Shown here one piece after another: positions 7,837 to 18,089 of a stretch of DNA of 64,000 nucleotides. Position numbers and translations under genes: made by a program. This stretch comes from Legionella sheltonii (lineage in GTDB: Bacteria > Pseudomonadota > Gammaproteobacteria > Legionellales > Legionellaceae): NCBI RefSeq assembly GCF_026191355.1, contig NZ_JAPHOQ010000001.1, positions 246,001-310,000 on the forward strand, read 5' to 3'. Each line of letters begins with the position of its first letter. Positions within the stretch are counted from its first letter, which is position 1. The notes under the pieces are model-generated. The model saw only the letters and a list, made by a program, of their open reading frames with translations, was not told the origin of the DNA and made no database searches.

Positions 7837-8700
7837 ATGCAAGTAAAGCACGAATCAGAAGGTATCATCAATCCAGTAAGAGTAGCGATTGGATTTAGTG
7901 AAGAAGCAAATCCCAACGTCTCATTCAAGGCAATCGCTGAAGACGTACTGTCTATTGATTTTTCAATTGCTCGCGATATAGGGATCGTCAGTCCATTTAC
8001 TCCCAGTTACCCAGCTTTAGAAATCCGCTGTGATGTGCTCCAGGACCTGATGCCTCAAGAGGAGTACGAATATGGCTTAATCCAAAATTTAATTTCCAGT
8101 AAACGGGAAGCCTTATATTGGGATCCAGAGAGGAACACGACTTATAAATACAGTAAAAATCACGATGTTTCTTCAGGTCGAATCAGAGATGGCGGCCAAT
8201 CTGAACAGGATCGATTTTATGATGTAGCGAGCCGAAGTATTGGAGGCGATAAGAAAGCAACGCTGGTATTAAAAGATACCCCAATGTTTTCGGCCCCAAG
8301 AAAATCAGAAACACATAAGGTCTCTCTTTCATCCATGGAAATCGATGAGGAATTTGAGGTATGGTTTTATGCAAAACACTCCCGGACTGGAGAGGAGTAT
8401 TATAAAAAGTTATGTCATTGGAAAATTCAATATCGTTTAAACCTCGAAGAGATCAACGCTTTATCTACCGCAAGCTCTTTAGCTCCAGCAAGGGCAAAGG
8501 TAACTTATGGGGTACGCAAAAGTTATGACTTGGCGCTGAAAACAAAACCTGATTTTTTAGTTGTTGGAGGGGAAAAACCTGATGAAAAAATTAGGCTGAT
8601 CGATACAGATAGACGAAGGGGAAGTGAGTTTTTTAAAGAGCCCGGAAAAGAAAGCAAAGAGGGGGACGGTAAATATCGTAGTGATGCAGCACCGCGTTAA
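7837..8700 (+). CDS. Hypothetical protein
   Basis: Product not recognised. Seen: a 287-residue soluble protein, no signal peptide or membrane helices, mostly beta-predicted in the middle (ATLVLKDTPMF, EEFEVWFYAKHS), with a highly charged Lys/Arg/Glu-rich C-terminal tail. The start at ATG 7837 is chosen because AAGAGG lies 7 bases upstream; an upstream in-frame start at 7810 would add nine residues. It sits between the GNAT gene and the second phospholipase-like gene, 250 bp after the former. It could be an effector, but nothing specific supports that. Confidence 0.6.
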   Translation: MQVKHESEGIINPVRVAIGFSEEANPNVSFKAIAEDVLSIDFSIARDIGIVSPFTPSYPALEIRCDVLQDLMPQEEYEYGLIQNLISSKREALYWDPERNTTYKYSKNHDVSSGRIRDGGQSEQDRFYDVASRSIGGDKKATLVLKDTPMFSAPRKSETHKVSLSSMEIDEEFEVWFYAKHSRTGEEYYKKLCHWKIQYRLNLEEINALSTASSLAPARAKVTYGVRKSYDLALKTKPDFLVVGGEKPDEKIRLIDTDRRRGSEFFKEPGKESKEGDGKYRSDAAPR

Positions 8701-8877
8701 ATTTATGAAGGGTGTCGTTCCACACCGGGCACGCAACAGTTCACCTGCTCACGTCCTTTCAGACAGGCATATGCCGATGTTGTGGTTAATAAAAAAGCAA
8801 GTTAGCAACCTATTTAAGGCTCCTTTAATCTTTATTGATTATAATTATGTTTAATTAAGAATCATGATGTGTTTTTT

Positions 8878-10527
8878 ATGGAAACTAACGAACATAAAAA
8901 TGCTGGCGATCAAATACGCATTGTAACCTTAGGTAATCATCGTTATTTACGAGGCAGTGAAAATTTATCCCCAGACATTGTCAATAATTTGAATCTTACA
9001 ATGATGCAGGAAATTGATGGAATCCCTGTGCCGCTTGATATGAAGTTAAGCGCTGGGGATGTCGTTGCTTTAGCTGGTGATTATTATACGAAAGCAGGCT
9101 GGTGGGAACAATTACAAATTCCTGAAAAAACCGGAGATGGCACTGAAGAAAATAAGCAATTACTCCACGCCCCGGTGATGCAAGCCGAAACCGATGCGTT
9201 CAAACAAGCCTATAATGATTTAGCCTCACCCGCTGTAACAAAAAGCGCGATCAGCCAAATTTTCGCTATCGATGGTTCACGTTTTATTCCCAGCTTATTG
9301 AAACAATTAATTTATGCAGTCACCGTAAAAGATTATGGTGCAAAATTAGCAAGCAATGAAGATCATTTTGCACCATGGTCACTGCGTGGATATATTGTAG
9401 GACATCAATCTGCCTTAAATATGGCGGAGATAGCTTATTATTGTCATCAAATTGCTGAAGGGAAAGTCAGTAAAGAAGATAAAAAAATTCCTCCAGAAAT
9501 TCGAGATCGATTAGCGAAAATTGTACAGCAAATTGAAATAGACCCTGCAAAATATAAACTGGACCCTGAATCAACAGAAGGGAAGTTAACCGAGAAAGAA
9601 CTATTTACGGAACTGGGGCATCGTTTTCATGCTATGGCAGTGGCTCGTGATTTATTTGCAATGCATTTTTATTCGGACCATTTTGCTGGAGGCCATTTGA
9701 GCCGCATGGGCGAAATGAGAAAGCTTCTTCCAAAAGAGTTCGGTGTATGGGGCAGTATTCTTGTTAATAACATGCATAATGAAGACAATAAAAACAGCGT
9801 TGCCGTTACCAATTCTTTTCAGCCCTTAAGTAGAGAGCAAGACATGATCAAGGAGGATAGCAAAGCCTATGGTGACGGAACTTATTTTTACCATGAGAAT
9901 GATGCAAACGCGAACATGCTGATCAATGGGATGGATAATTCCCTAGGAGATATCGCGCGTTTGATGAAAACTGGTGAAAAGCGACAATCTGTTGATTACG
10001 GAGGTTTGGAATTTTTGCCGCAAATCAATTACAAGGTATCTCAACCGCAACCTTTATTTATTCAGGATCCCAAGAATAAAAAAATTTATTTTCGTTCCGA
10101 TGTGAAACACATTAAGATGTTATCCCCGAGTGAATATACGGAGACAGCGAAAAATCCAAGCCAGCATGGATATGAAGAACTGACCCCCGGGAAAGCCTTT
10201 TGGTTGGTTGTGAAACTCAGGGTGCTCGCATATTTTTATTCACCTCAAGTTGAATCGGGCCAAAAAGAACAAGCAAAAATTCACGATGATGAACAAGAGG
10301 ATGCGTCTAAAAAACAGCAAACTCATGTGCAGCAATCCACATTAAGCTCAGGCCCTATTCTGCAAAGCGAGAGCCATTCTGTACCACCCATCATGGGCAA
10401 ATGGCGTAACACGACTACTTCCCATTCAATTGCAAAACAAAGTTTCTTAGCCGGACCTCAAAAAGGAAATCCTGATGAAACAATTAGCCCTGAAAATGGC
10501 GCGGTTTATTCCCAAACCAATCATTGA
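8878..10527 (+). CDS. Putative zinc-dependent phospholipase C (PlcC/CegC1-like), copy 2
   Basis: Seen: 549 residues with the same blocks as copy 1: DHFAPWSLRGY, HFYSDHFAGGHLSRMGEMR, FGVWGSILVNNMHNED, VDYGGLEFLPQINY, QPQPLF and KLRVLAYF. The His/Asp clusters are consistent with a zinc site. No signal peptide is visible. The C-terminal 90 residues are polar and Gln/Ser-rich and differ from copy 1. ATG 8878 is preferred to GTG 8869 because METNEHKNAGD aligns with the copy 1 start MDTKEHTELGD. Known: PlcC-type enzymes hydrolyse glycerophospholipids, and one is a Dot/Icm effector. Inferred: a lipolytic enzyme with possible host targets. The two copies lie in opposite orientation around the GntR/MetRS-like operon. 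Confidence 0.65.
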   Translation: METNEHKNAGDQIRIVTLGNHRYLRGSENLSPDIVNNLNLTMMQEIDGIPVPLDMKLSAGDVVALAGDYYTKAGWWEQLQIPEKTGDGTEENKQLLHAPVMQAETDAFKQAYNDLASPAVTKSAISQIFAIDGSRFIPSLLKQLIYAVTVKDYGAKLASNEDHFAPWSLRGYIVGHQSALNMAEIAYYCHQIAEGKVSKEDKKIPPEIRDRLAKIVQQIEIDPAKYKLDPESTEGKLTEKELFTELGHRFHAMAVARDLFAMHFYSDHFAGGHLSRMGEMRKLLPKEFGVWGSILVNNMHNEDNKNSVAVTNSFQPLSREQDMIKEDSKAYGDGTYFYHENDANANMLINGMDNSLGDIARLMKTGEKRQSVDYGGLEFLPQINYKVSQPQPLFIQDPKNKKIYFRSDVKHIKMLSPSEYTETAKNPSQHGYEELTPGKAFWLVVKLRVLAYFYSPQVESGQKEQAKIHDDEQEDASKKQQTHVQQSTLSSGPILQSESHSVPPIMGKWRNTTTSHSIAKQSFLAGPQKGNPDETISPENGAVYSQTNH

Positions 10528-10602
10528 TTGTAAAAAAATTAATAATATATTAACGTAATTGATTATTACTAATCCAGACACTCCAATAAGGCTCGTTAGA
10601 TA

Positions 10603-13074
10603 ATGAATAAGTTGATGAGTATGGTGTTGGCTGTTTTTGTTGTTACAGCCCCATTTAATTCGGCGAGCGCAAGTGATTCTTTTGCAGCACAGCCTACTTC
10701 GTGTATCAACTCCAGTTTCAGTGCAACTGGTAATTCAAATTGGCAAAACATTTCGCTGAAGTTAACGAATAATTGCGGACAAAGCGTTGATTTTCAGAAT
10801 ACCAAAATAACCTTTGTGGATGCCTCTTCTCTTGATACCTCATTTTGGGGCGATTTTTCTTCTTTGTCCTATCCAGATAATGTTTTGCAAATTATCTCTC
10901 AAAAACAGACGGACGGAACTTTTTTAGCAAGCCTAAGTTTACATTTTCCGACGACCACTGGCTCAAATAGTATCTTACCTAAAGGTGGTTCCATTGTGCT
11001 CTATTATGGTGCACCAACAGCCGATTATGTAGCGAATAGTGTTTCTGTTTATTTAGGAGCACCTCCTAATACAGGGAGTATAGCTGTTAGTGTACAAGCG
11101 TTACCATCAGAACTAAGTGGTTATACCAATAAACCTAATGTTACCGCGACCAAGATAGACACAGGGGCTTCAGTCAATGCCAATGCACTGTGGAATGCCG
11201 TAACTCCAATTGCACAACTTGAAAGTGGCAGCACCTACTCCCTTTCTACCCCTAATATTATTTTTAATGGCACGAATTGCGTTCCTACTTTTGTTCCTGC
11301 TTCTGTGGTGGCTAGTGAAACCCCTCCAACTGTTCATTTAACCTATGTCTGTTCTCCCGTAGCACAAGAAGCAGCAACGATAAACGTCAGCGGGGCCCCT
11401 GGATCGCTGATGCAGGTAAGTGTTACTTTGACGCCTAATAATGGTTCTGCTGCTTTGACCCAGATTGTCAATTTGACCAATGGCTCGGGCTCTGCATCCG
11501 TCTCATTGACCGCCGAGACAATCTATACTTTGTCTACCAGCGCTATCCCAGGTTATTCCGTACATTTTAGTCCGCAACCCTTGCAAGCGGCTGCCGGTGT
11601 GGTTGAAACAATTACCTTTTCGCCCAGTTCAAGCAAAGTTCCTGGATGGCCAAACTATCTTGCCATGGGGGCGGTTACTGATGACTCACCTGCGACACAA
11701 ACTTCATTGCAATCACGCCCAATCGATGCCATTTTCAAATACGGTGGATTAGGTGGGAATGGTGATCCTGGACAAATTGTTTATCCAATTTTTGATTTGG
11801 AAACGGCACAACAGGCACAAGCACTTTCTGCCTTTTATCAGCAGCAACAATTACCCAATAAAGTACTCCCTACAATGGTTATTTATACCGCTCAGATGAG
11901 TGGTGGAACCAGTTTTACTGACTTTGAATACACCAATATGGTGATGCACTATATTAATCTCATCATGGAGGCGCAAAAACTCCAATCATTCCAATCAGCA
12001 CAGTTCAATTATCCGGGGGCGATTATCTTAAATCCGGATTTATTCGGAATGCTGCAACAAGAAAACTTATTAAACGATGCCAATACAGCGATCAGTCAAG
12101 TGCAACTGCAAAAAGCATTGCAGACAGCGGTGTGTTTTGCAACCTCAACCATTGATACAACTTATGGTACGGGCTTAAATTATGAAGCCTTGTTTCAGGC
12201 AATTCGTAGCAAAACTACCGATAATTGGTCGGCAATGAGTACCTGGGATACCTATAAGATGCACTATTTTAATAATTGCACTGCAAACCCAATTGTTCCG
12301 GCATCGATTACTATTCCTGGCTTTACTAATGATTTTCCTGGTTGGGTACAATCCACTAATTGGCTTATTCGGCAATTTGCGCCTAATGTAACTTTTGGCT
12401 GGCAAGTGAATTTATGGGGAGTTGGTAGTTCCAATTGGGTGCATCAAAACTATGATGCAGCGACATTAAAGACGAATGTTTCTGATCCAACAGTTGCTTT
12501 AATTGATGCGACTACCGCATATCAAGGCAATTACAAACCGGATTTTATCGTGTTTGATAAATATGAAATGGATGCCATTCCTGGGGCAGTTGGCTCAGGA
12601 TATTTATTTAATGCGCGAGATTGGTTTAATGTATTGAATTACGTCAACAACATTAGCGTTTCTTTAGGTAATATTCCGGTGATGTTATGGCAAATCCCTG
12701 GAGGTCATTTACAACAAAATAATGATGTGGACACGCGAACAAGTCATGCTTCAAGCGAACCTGACTTTTTCTTTGGGAATTCATATAATCCTTTAAGCAA
12801 TTTAAAGTCCTATATCCTAGGCACTTCTTTATCGAGTTCAATTTATGGTACAAGCAATATCGTGGATTATTTGATGATGGATGCCCATGGGGGTAATACC
12901 TATGTTTGGCAAACAAATAATTTACAACAAGCGGTCAGCAGCAATGTATTTGCCATTCTTTGGGGAGGAGGTAATACGACCAGTGTCGGTAGCTTCCCTA
13001 GTGATGATGGAGGTTGGCTTGCCAATAAAATTAATAACTACTATAAAAATCCAGTGAACTTGCCATTACGTTAG
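10603..13074 (+). CDS. Large secreted protein, putative carbohydrate-active enzyme
   Basis: Seen: 823 residues with a signal peptide (cleavage near residue 23, after SASA). Three beta-rich Thr/Ser/Gly-rich modules follow at about 30-150, 155-250 and 255-345; the first has paired Cys and resembles a carbohydrate-binding module. A PSSSKVPGW linker leads to a C-terminal alpha/beta region (about 350-823) rich in aromatic residues, with IVFDKYEMD, NIPVMLWQIPGGH and a DGGWL block near the end. The C-terminal half looks like a TIM-barrel hydrolase, but the GH18 DxxDxDxE signature is absent. Inferred: exported by Sec and perhaps the type II system, acting on polysaccharide or glycan outside the cell. 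It starts 76 bp after copy 2 of the phospholipase-like gene. The enzyme family is not identified. Confidence 0.6.
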   Translation: MNKLMSMVLAVFVVTAPFNSASASDSFAAQPTSCINSSFSATGNSNWQNISLKLTNNCGQSVDFQNTKITFVDASSLDTSFWGDFSSLSYPDNVLQIISQKQTDGTFLASLSLHFPTTTGSNSILPKGGSIVLYYGAPTADYVANSVSVYLGAPPNTGSIAVSVQALPSELSGYTNKPNVTATKIDTGASVNANALWNAVTPIAQLESGSTYSLSTPNIIFNGTNCVPTFVPASVVASETPPTVHLTYVCSPVAQEAATINVSGAPGSLMQVSVTLTPNNGSAALTQIVNLTNGSGSASVSLTAETIYTLSTSAIPGYSVHFSPQPLQAAAGVVETITFSPSSSKVPGWPNYLAMGAVTDDSPATQTSLQSRPIDAIFKYGGLGGNGDPGQIVYPIFDLETAQQAQALSAFYQQQQLPNKVLPTMVIYTAQMSGGTSFTDFEYTNMVMHYINLIMEAQKLQSFQSAQFNYPGAIILNPDLFGMLQQENLLNDANTAISQVQLQKALQTAVCFATSTIDTTYGTGLNYEALFQAIRSKTTDNWSAMSTWDTYKMHYFNNCTANPIVPASITIPGFTNDFPGWVQSTNWLIRQFAPNVTFGWQVNLWGVGSSNWVHQNYDAATLKTNVSDPTVALIDATTAYQGNYKPDFIVFDKYEMDAIPGAVGSGYLFNARDWFNVLNYVNNISVSLGNIPVMLWQIPGGHLQQNNDVDTRTSHASSEPDFFFGNSYNPLSNLKSYILGTSLSSSIYGTSNIVDYLMMDAHGGNTYVWQTNNLQQAVSSNVFAILWGGGNTTSVGSFPSDDGGWLANKINNYYKNPVNLPLR

Positions 13075-13126
13075 ACGGCTGCATTGAATGACGCGAACAG
13101 GCGAAACATAGGATGGGTTGAAATAA

Positions 13127-15691
13127 ATGGATTTACAATCATTAGTTACTTTGGATAACCAAACGGTACTCAGCAAACTAAGTAGTTCTCTCGATGGCTT
13201 AACTTGCGCGGAAGCCCAAAAAAGGCAGGCGTTGTCCGGGTTTAATGAAGTGACTCAAAGCCCTTATCGTCTGCTTATTATCGAGGCCATTTCTCATTCC
13301 ACAAATCCACTGATTGCTATATTGTTGATTGCGGCAGGAGTTTCAGCGTTTACTGGGAATCTGGTGAGTTCGGTAATCATCATCATTATGGTGGTGATGA
13401 GCATTGGCCTGGATTATTTTCAAAGCCATCGCTCTTTAGTGGCGGTGAAAAAACTGCAGAAGAATATCGCATCCACTGCAAATGTTTTACGTGATGGCCA
13501 ATGGGGGGAAATACCATGCCGTGAATTGGTTGCTGGCGATATTATCCGCCTTGTCGCGGGTGATTTGATCCCCGCAGACTCGCTATTATTAAAAGCGAAG
13601 GACTTACATGTCCAACAGGCGGCACTCACTGGGGAGTCTTTACCCGTTGAAAAGGAAGCAATTCAAGAGAGCACTACCCCTCAAAATCCTGAAGAGGCAA
13701 AAAATGCTGTTTTTTCAGGATCCTCAGTGGTTAGTGGTACGGCTACGGCTGTAGTTGTCGCAACTGGAGCGAATACCCAGTTTGGTGATATCGTCAAAAG
13801 CCTTTCCAAAATCGCACCACACACTGAATTTGAAAAAGGCATCACTCGCTTTGGCTTGTTCATTATGAAGGTGGTTTTTTTTCTTGTGGTATTTGTGTTT
13901 GCGGTCAATATTTATTTAAAACGTTCTTTGCTTGAATCTTTATTATTTGCTGTAGCCTTGGCCGTTGGGCTTACTCCTGAGTTATTGCCGATGATTACCA
14001 CGGTGACGCTCGCCGCAGGTGCAGTCCATATGGCAAAGAAAAAAGTGATTGTCAAAAATTTATCTGCAATTCAGAATTTTGGCAGTATTGATATTCTTTG
14101 CAGTGATAAAACCGGTACGATAACCAGTGGTGAAATGGTCCTGGAGCAACATATAGATCCTTTGGGGAATAAATCCGAAAGCGTGATGTTACTGGCTTAT
14201 TTAAATAGTTTATATGGTACGGAGATTCCTAACCCTTTTAATATTGCAGTATTAAAAAAAGTAAACATTAATCCTTTGGATGCTGCGATCTTAAAACACG
14301 ATCATCCTGACGTACAAACTTATCATAAAGTAGATGAAATTCCTTTCGATTTTGAACGTCGCCGCTCAAGCGTTGTTGTTGATAAAAGTGGATCTCATCT
14401 ACTGATTACCAAAGGTGCTCCAGAGTTTGTGATCTGCGATTGCACTCATTATGATCTGGCTGGTGCAATCCATCCATTGGATGACGCGACACGGAAAAGG
14501 ATTGAAGCCACTTTTGTATCTTTAAGTGAGCAGGGTTATCGCACATTGGCTGTAGCTTATCGCGAAATCCAAACTAAGTCTTCCTATCATATTCCGGATG
14601 AGAAAAACATGGTGGTAGCGGGATTCCTGGCTTTTTTCGACCCAGCTCTTGAGGAAACGCCAACAATCATCAAGAAATTATTTAAAGAAGGGGTCAAAAT
14701 AAAAATTTTGACCGGAGATAATGATTTAGTGACACGTCATATCTGTCAACACGTGGGGCTTGATGCAAGCCGAATGATACTTGGTGAACAATTGAATCAC
14801 ATAACCGATATGGCTTTAGGGGAGATTGCGGAAGAAGTCGATGTATTTGCGCGCATTTCTCCCATGCAAAAACAACGCATCATTAGTGTCCTTCGCGCTC
14901 GGGGTCATGTAGTAGGATATATTGGGGATGGAATTAATGATGTTCCTTCTTTGCATTCGGCGGATGTAGGAATTTCGGTTGCGGGTGCGGTTGATGTAGC
15001 GCGTGAAGCCGCGGACATTATCCTATTAAAGCGCCATTTAAGCGTGTTGTTGAAAGGGATTGTGGAAGGACGTAAGTCATTCGGAAATGTGATGAAATAT
15101 CTTATGATGGGCACCAGTTCCAATTTTGGGAACATGTTAAGTATGGCCGGCGCGATTCTAGTATTGCCATTTTTACCGATGTTACCGACACAAATTCTTT
15201 TAAATAATCTTCTTTATGATACATCACAAGTTGTGATTCCAACCGATAACGTCGACCCTAGTTTTGCACGTAAACCCAAGCATTGGGACATAGGAATTAT
15301 TCGCAAATTTATGTTTTATATCGGCCCCATCAGTTCTCTTTTTGATTTTATCACTTTTTTTGTGATGCTGAAGGTCTTTGCCGCAACGGAAGCATTGTTT
15401 CAAACCGGCTGGTTTGTTGAATCTTTGGCGACGCAAACACTGGTCGTATTTGTGATTCGTTCAGTGAAAAGTCCTTGGCAAAGTAAACCCAGTAACGCGT
15501 TAATCATCATGGTGTTATCCATTGTGTTTATTGCTACGATATTGCCTTTCACGCCCATTGCAAAGTTTTGGGGATTCGTCCCGTTACCCGCATCCTATTT
15601 CCTCTTTCTAATCGCTGCAACAATCACTTATCTTTTTCTAGTGGAAATTATTAAAAAGAAACTGATGTGGCGATGGATAGCCGATAAGTAG
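13127..15691 (+). CDS. mgtA: Mg2+-importing P-type ATPase (MgtA/MgtB type)
   Basis: Seen: 854 residues with the P-type ATPase landmarks in order: ALTGES (actuator domain, about 165), CSDKTGTIT (phosphorylated Asp, about 328), KGAPEFV (nucleotide domain), TGDND, and GDGINDVPSLHSADVGISV (hinge). About ten membrane helices include a long hydrophobic C-terminal third. Known: the P3B subtype imports Mg2+ when it is scarce; VALAVGLTPELLPMI in helix 4 and NNLLYDTSQ fit MgtA/MgtB better than Ca2+ or heavy-metal pumps. The protein is a little shorter than the roughly 900-residue enterobacterial enzyme, mostly at the N-terminus. AGGATGGG precedes the ATG. No MgtC gene is next to it and no long riboswitch leader is visible in the 52 bp upstream. 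Confidence 0.9.
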   Translation: MDLQSLVTLDNQTVLSKLSSSLDGLTCAEAQKRQALSGFNEVTQSPYRLLIIEAISHSTNPLIAILLIAAGVSAFTGNLVSSVIIIIMVVMSIGLDYFQSHRSLVAVKKLQKNIASTANVLRDGQWGEIPCRELVAGDIIRLVAGDLIPADSLLLKAKDLHVQQAALTGESLPVEKEAIQESTTPQNPEEAKNAVFSGSSVVSGTATAVVVATGANTQFGDIVKSLSKIAPHTEFEKGITRFGLFIMKVVFFLVVFVFAVNIYLKRSLLESLLFAVALAVGLTPELLPMITTVTLAAGAVHMAKKKVIVKNLSAIQNFGSIDILCSDKTGTITSGEMVLEQHIDPLGNKSESVMLLAYLNSLYGTEIPNPFNIAVLKKVNINPLDAAILKHDHPDVQTYHKVDEIPFDFERRRSSVVVDKSGSHLLITKGAPEFVICDCTHYDLAGAIHPLDDATRKRIEATFVSLSEQGYRTLAVAYREIQTKSSYHIPDEKNMVVAGFLAFFDPALEETPTIIKKLFKEGVKIKILTGDNDLVTRHICQHVGLDASRMILGEQLNHITDMALGEIAEEVDVFARISPMQKQRIISVLRARGHVVGYIGDGINDVPSLHSADVGISVAGAVDVAREAADIILLKRHLSVLLKGIVEGRKSFGNVMKYLMMGTSSNFGNMLSMAGAILVLPFLPMLPTQILLNNLLYDTSQVVIPTDNVDPSFARKPKHWDIGIIRKFMFYIGPISSLFDFITFFVMLKVFAATEALFQTGWFVESLATQTLVVFVIRSVKSPWQSKPSNALIIMVLSIVFIATILPFTPIAKFWGFVPLPASYFLFLIAATITYLFLVEIIKKKLMWRWIADK

Positions 15692-15756
15692 CGAGGTAAT
15701 GAATTTCCATTGCGCTTCATACCTAGCTCTTGAATGTAAAAAATACTCTTGGAAGA

Positions 15757-17724
15757 TTAGGCTAAAGGATTAGGATATTTTTGTAAGTAAAGTTTCCCAA
15801 ATTGATAAGAGGCATAATCTGTAATATGACCTACGTCACGATAGATGGGGATCCCATTGATGTCTGCCTTACAGATATTTTGCGTACATTGTATTTTTTT
15901 AGGGTCGATAATAATTAACTGTGGGTATTTGTTTTTCATTTTATTAAATAACTGATTAAACCATTCTCCTTCCGCAAGGGTAAAATCACACTCGTGAGGA
16001 TTATAAGAAGTTCTTCGTTTTATATGTTTATAAAAACAATCATGAAAACTATTTTGCATTGTTGCTGTTGAATGAATTAATACAGGCTTTGCCCCTGAGG
16101 TGGTGATGATTGAAAGTGCTCTGTCTAAAGCATTTTCTAGTCTTTTTAGGCCTAAGTGTAACGAACGTTTATCACCTAACTTAGTTATGATGTTATCACT
16201 GTAATAATTACCCCATAGCTGGCCAATGATTACATAATCATAGTGATTATTTAGAATCATTTGATAATATTTTTGAGTCAGCTCATGACAGAGCTGATAG
16301 TTTTGATTTTTAAAATGCCACCAATCGAAAAGATAAATGCCGGGCAAGGTTAAGCACGAAGATACGGTCTGCATTAAAATAGAGATATTTGCTGCTTGTC
16401 CTAGCTCATCCATAAAACCCCAATAATGATTGGCAAAAGAATCTCCGATCATGAGTGCCTGCTTGCGATTTGGTTTTTTTGAACCGATACGGCACTGCTT
16501 ATTAATTTTACTCTGTGAATCAGTCACGCATACAGCTCTTTGTGGGCTGTCGTATTGGTTTAATTGTTGATGGATAGTTGATAGTTCACCAGTAAAACGC
16601 TGAGGAAATCCCTGGTTTTTCTTAATCATATAATCGGTCAAATGTAATGCAATGATCGGCATTAAAAACAGCAGCATAAAAGTATAACGAAATTGCATGT
16701 GTTTCGCGCGTCTTGAGGGTTTTTCAATGAGGCGCCAGGAGAGATAGGCCAAAACAAAAGTAAGTCCGAAAGCACCTATTAAAACAGCAGGGGTTTCTAC
16801 AATACTTTGATATCTTAGAAATGAAAAAATAATCCAATGCCAAATATAGAGGGAATAAGATAATAATCCTATAAATACCATAGGCTTACTGGAAAGTATT
16901 TGGCTTAGTCTATTCCCGGGAGCACATGCCCCCAAGAAAATAAGTAATCCTGTGGCAATACAAACGACAAAAGCATGTTCATCCGGGTAACCTGCAATAG
17001 AGGGATTAAGACGGGCAAGATACAATAGAGTGAGCAATGAGACACTGCCAAACAGGTTGATAACATATTGATTGCTTACAAAAAAAGTCACTGGAATGAA
17101 GGCGACACAAGAGCCAATCAAAAACTCAAAAATTCTGCTGGAAAATAGGTAATACGTATGTGCAGGTAAGGCTCTCGCATTATACATCGAGTTGATAAAA
17201 GCAATAAAAGTCAGTCCAACTATAATTGGGATCAAGTATCCTTTAGGTAAGAAACGATGCAAGCAGTAGATGAGACAAGGTAAAAACAGATAGCATTGCC
17301 ATTCTATTGAAAGAGACCAGGTATGAAGCAAGGGAAGCTGGTATGTTTCTGGTGAAAAATATCCAGTGGTTGTTTTATCAAAAAACAAGTTAGATAAAAA
17401 TAAAGAAGTTTTGCGTGCGCTTCTGCTGTATAAGATTAAATCATCGGGTAAAAAAAACAAGAGTGCCAATGCGGTAGTCAAAAGAAGCAAACCCACAAAA
17501 ACAGGTTGTAAACGCCATAACCTTCGATTGTAAAAGTCTAAAAAAGAAAAAGAACCTTTATCAACTGACTCATGGATGATTTGAGTGATAAGAAAGCCTG
17601 AGATAACAAAAAATACATCCACCCCTATAAAGCCAGATGGAAAAAAGGAGAGTCCTCCGTGATAAATTAAGACCAGTATAATGGCAACAGCCCGGAGTCC
17701 ATCAATATCGGGTCGGTATTTCAT
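15757..17724 (-). CDS. Membrane O-acyltransferase fused to SGNH domain (OafA/acyltransferase-3 family)
   Basis: Seen: about 655 residues. The start MKYRPDIDGLRAVAII is the hallmark of acyltransferase-3 proteins, followed by GVDVFFVISGFLIT and about ten membrane helices up to residue ~370. A periplasmic SGNH hydrolase domain follows, with MIGDSFANHYWG (nucleophile Ser) and a late DVGHITDYASYQ (catalytic Asp-x2-His). Known: these two-domain proteins O-acetylate cell-surface polysaccharides such as LPS O-antigen or peptidoglycan. Start at ATG 17724 is preferred over 17757 because of the family N-terminus and a GAGAG site. It stands alone between convergent mgtA and divergent thpR. Inferred: modification of LPS or another surface glycan. 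Confidence 0.85.
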   Translation of the reverse strand: MKYRPDIDGLRAVAIILVLIYHGGLSFFPSGFIGVDVFFVISGFLITQIIHESVDKGSFSFLDFYNRRLWRLQPVFVGLLLLTTALALLFFLPDDLILYSRSARKTSLFLSNLFFDKTTTGYFSPETYQLPLLHTWSLSIEWQCYLFLPCLIYCLHRFLPKGYLIPIIVGLTFIAFINSMYNARALPAHTYYLFSSRIFEFLIGSCVAFIPVTFFVSNQYVINLFGSVSLLTLLYLARLNPSIAGYPDEHAFVVCIATGLLIFLGACAPGNRLSQILSSKPMVFIGLLSYSLYIWHWIIFSFLRYQSIVETPAVLIGAFGLTFVLAYLSWRLIEKPSRRAKHMQFRYTFMLLFLMPIIALHLTDYMIKKNQGFPQRFTGELSTIHQQLNQYDSPQRAVCVTDSQSKINKQCRIGSKKPNRKQALMIGDSFANHYWGFMDELGQAANISILMQTVSSCLTLPGIYLFDWWHFKNQNYQLCHELTQKYYQMILNNHYDYVIIGQLWGNYYSDNIITKLGDKRSLHLGLKRLENALDRALSIITTSGAKPVLIHSTATMQNSFHDCFYKHIKRRTSYNPHECDFTLAEGEWFNQLFNKMKNKYPQLIIIDPKKIQCTQNICKADINGIPIYRDVGHITDYASYQFGKLYLQKYPNPLA

Positions 17725-18089
17725 TCGCTCTCGAACAAAAAATAATAATGCTATCATCTCAGTTATAGTTTATCTATAACCATCGTCGCTGCAGTAAAAT
17801 AGGAATAACATTGTTTCAATGTGCGGCGTGTTTGGGGGGCAATATAAGGTATGGAATCCCCGAGTTAAAATACGCACACCAACGACCATTATCGAGAAAT
17901 TTAATTATTTTTATGCGCGTTTAAGAATCACAGTAATTCACCACATATCTTATGTTACCGATGTTCCGTGCACATGCAATTTTATTTAAGCAATTTTGAT
18001 ACTATTATTGTATATAGTCTCAGTTGTTTTGATGATGGGTGCTTTAAATAGGATTCTAAGACCCAAACATACTGTTTTAGTGAGGGATA
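17725..18089. other. Intergenic region between divergent genes
   Basis: A 365-bp AT-rich gap between the minus-strand acyltransferase gene and plus-strand thpR. It presumably holds both promoters. A short GGGGGGC tract and several AT-rich blocks are present, but I see no repeat, RNA gene or convincing -35/-10 pair. GAGGG lies five bases before the thpR start. Confidence 0.4.

Noticed and set aside
7600..7851. Minus-strand open frame with an internal MKNFLFAILMGLL start
   Set aside because: It looks like a tiny signal-peptide-like peptide but has no ribosome site, and its 5' end overlaps the well-supported gene starting at 7837. Likely chance.
8624..8854. Plus-strand frame running past the end of the 7837-8700 gene
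   Set aside because: Its first third is an out-of-frame shadow of that gene and the rest has no domain or ribosome site.
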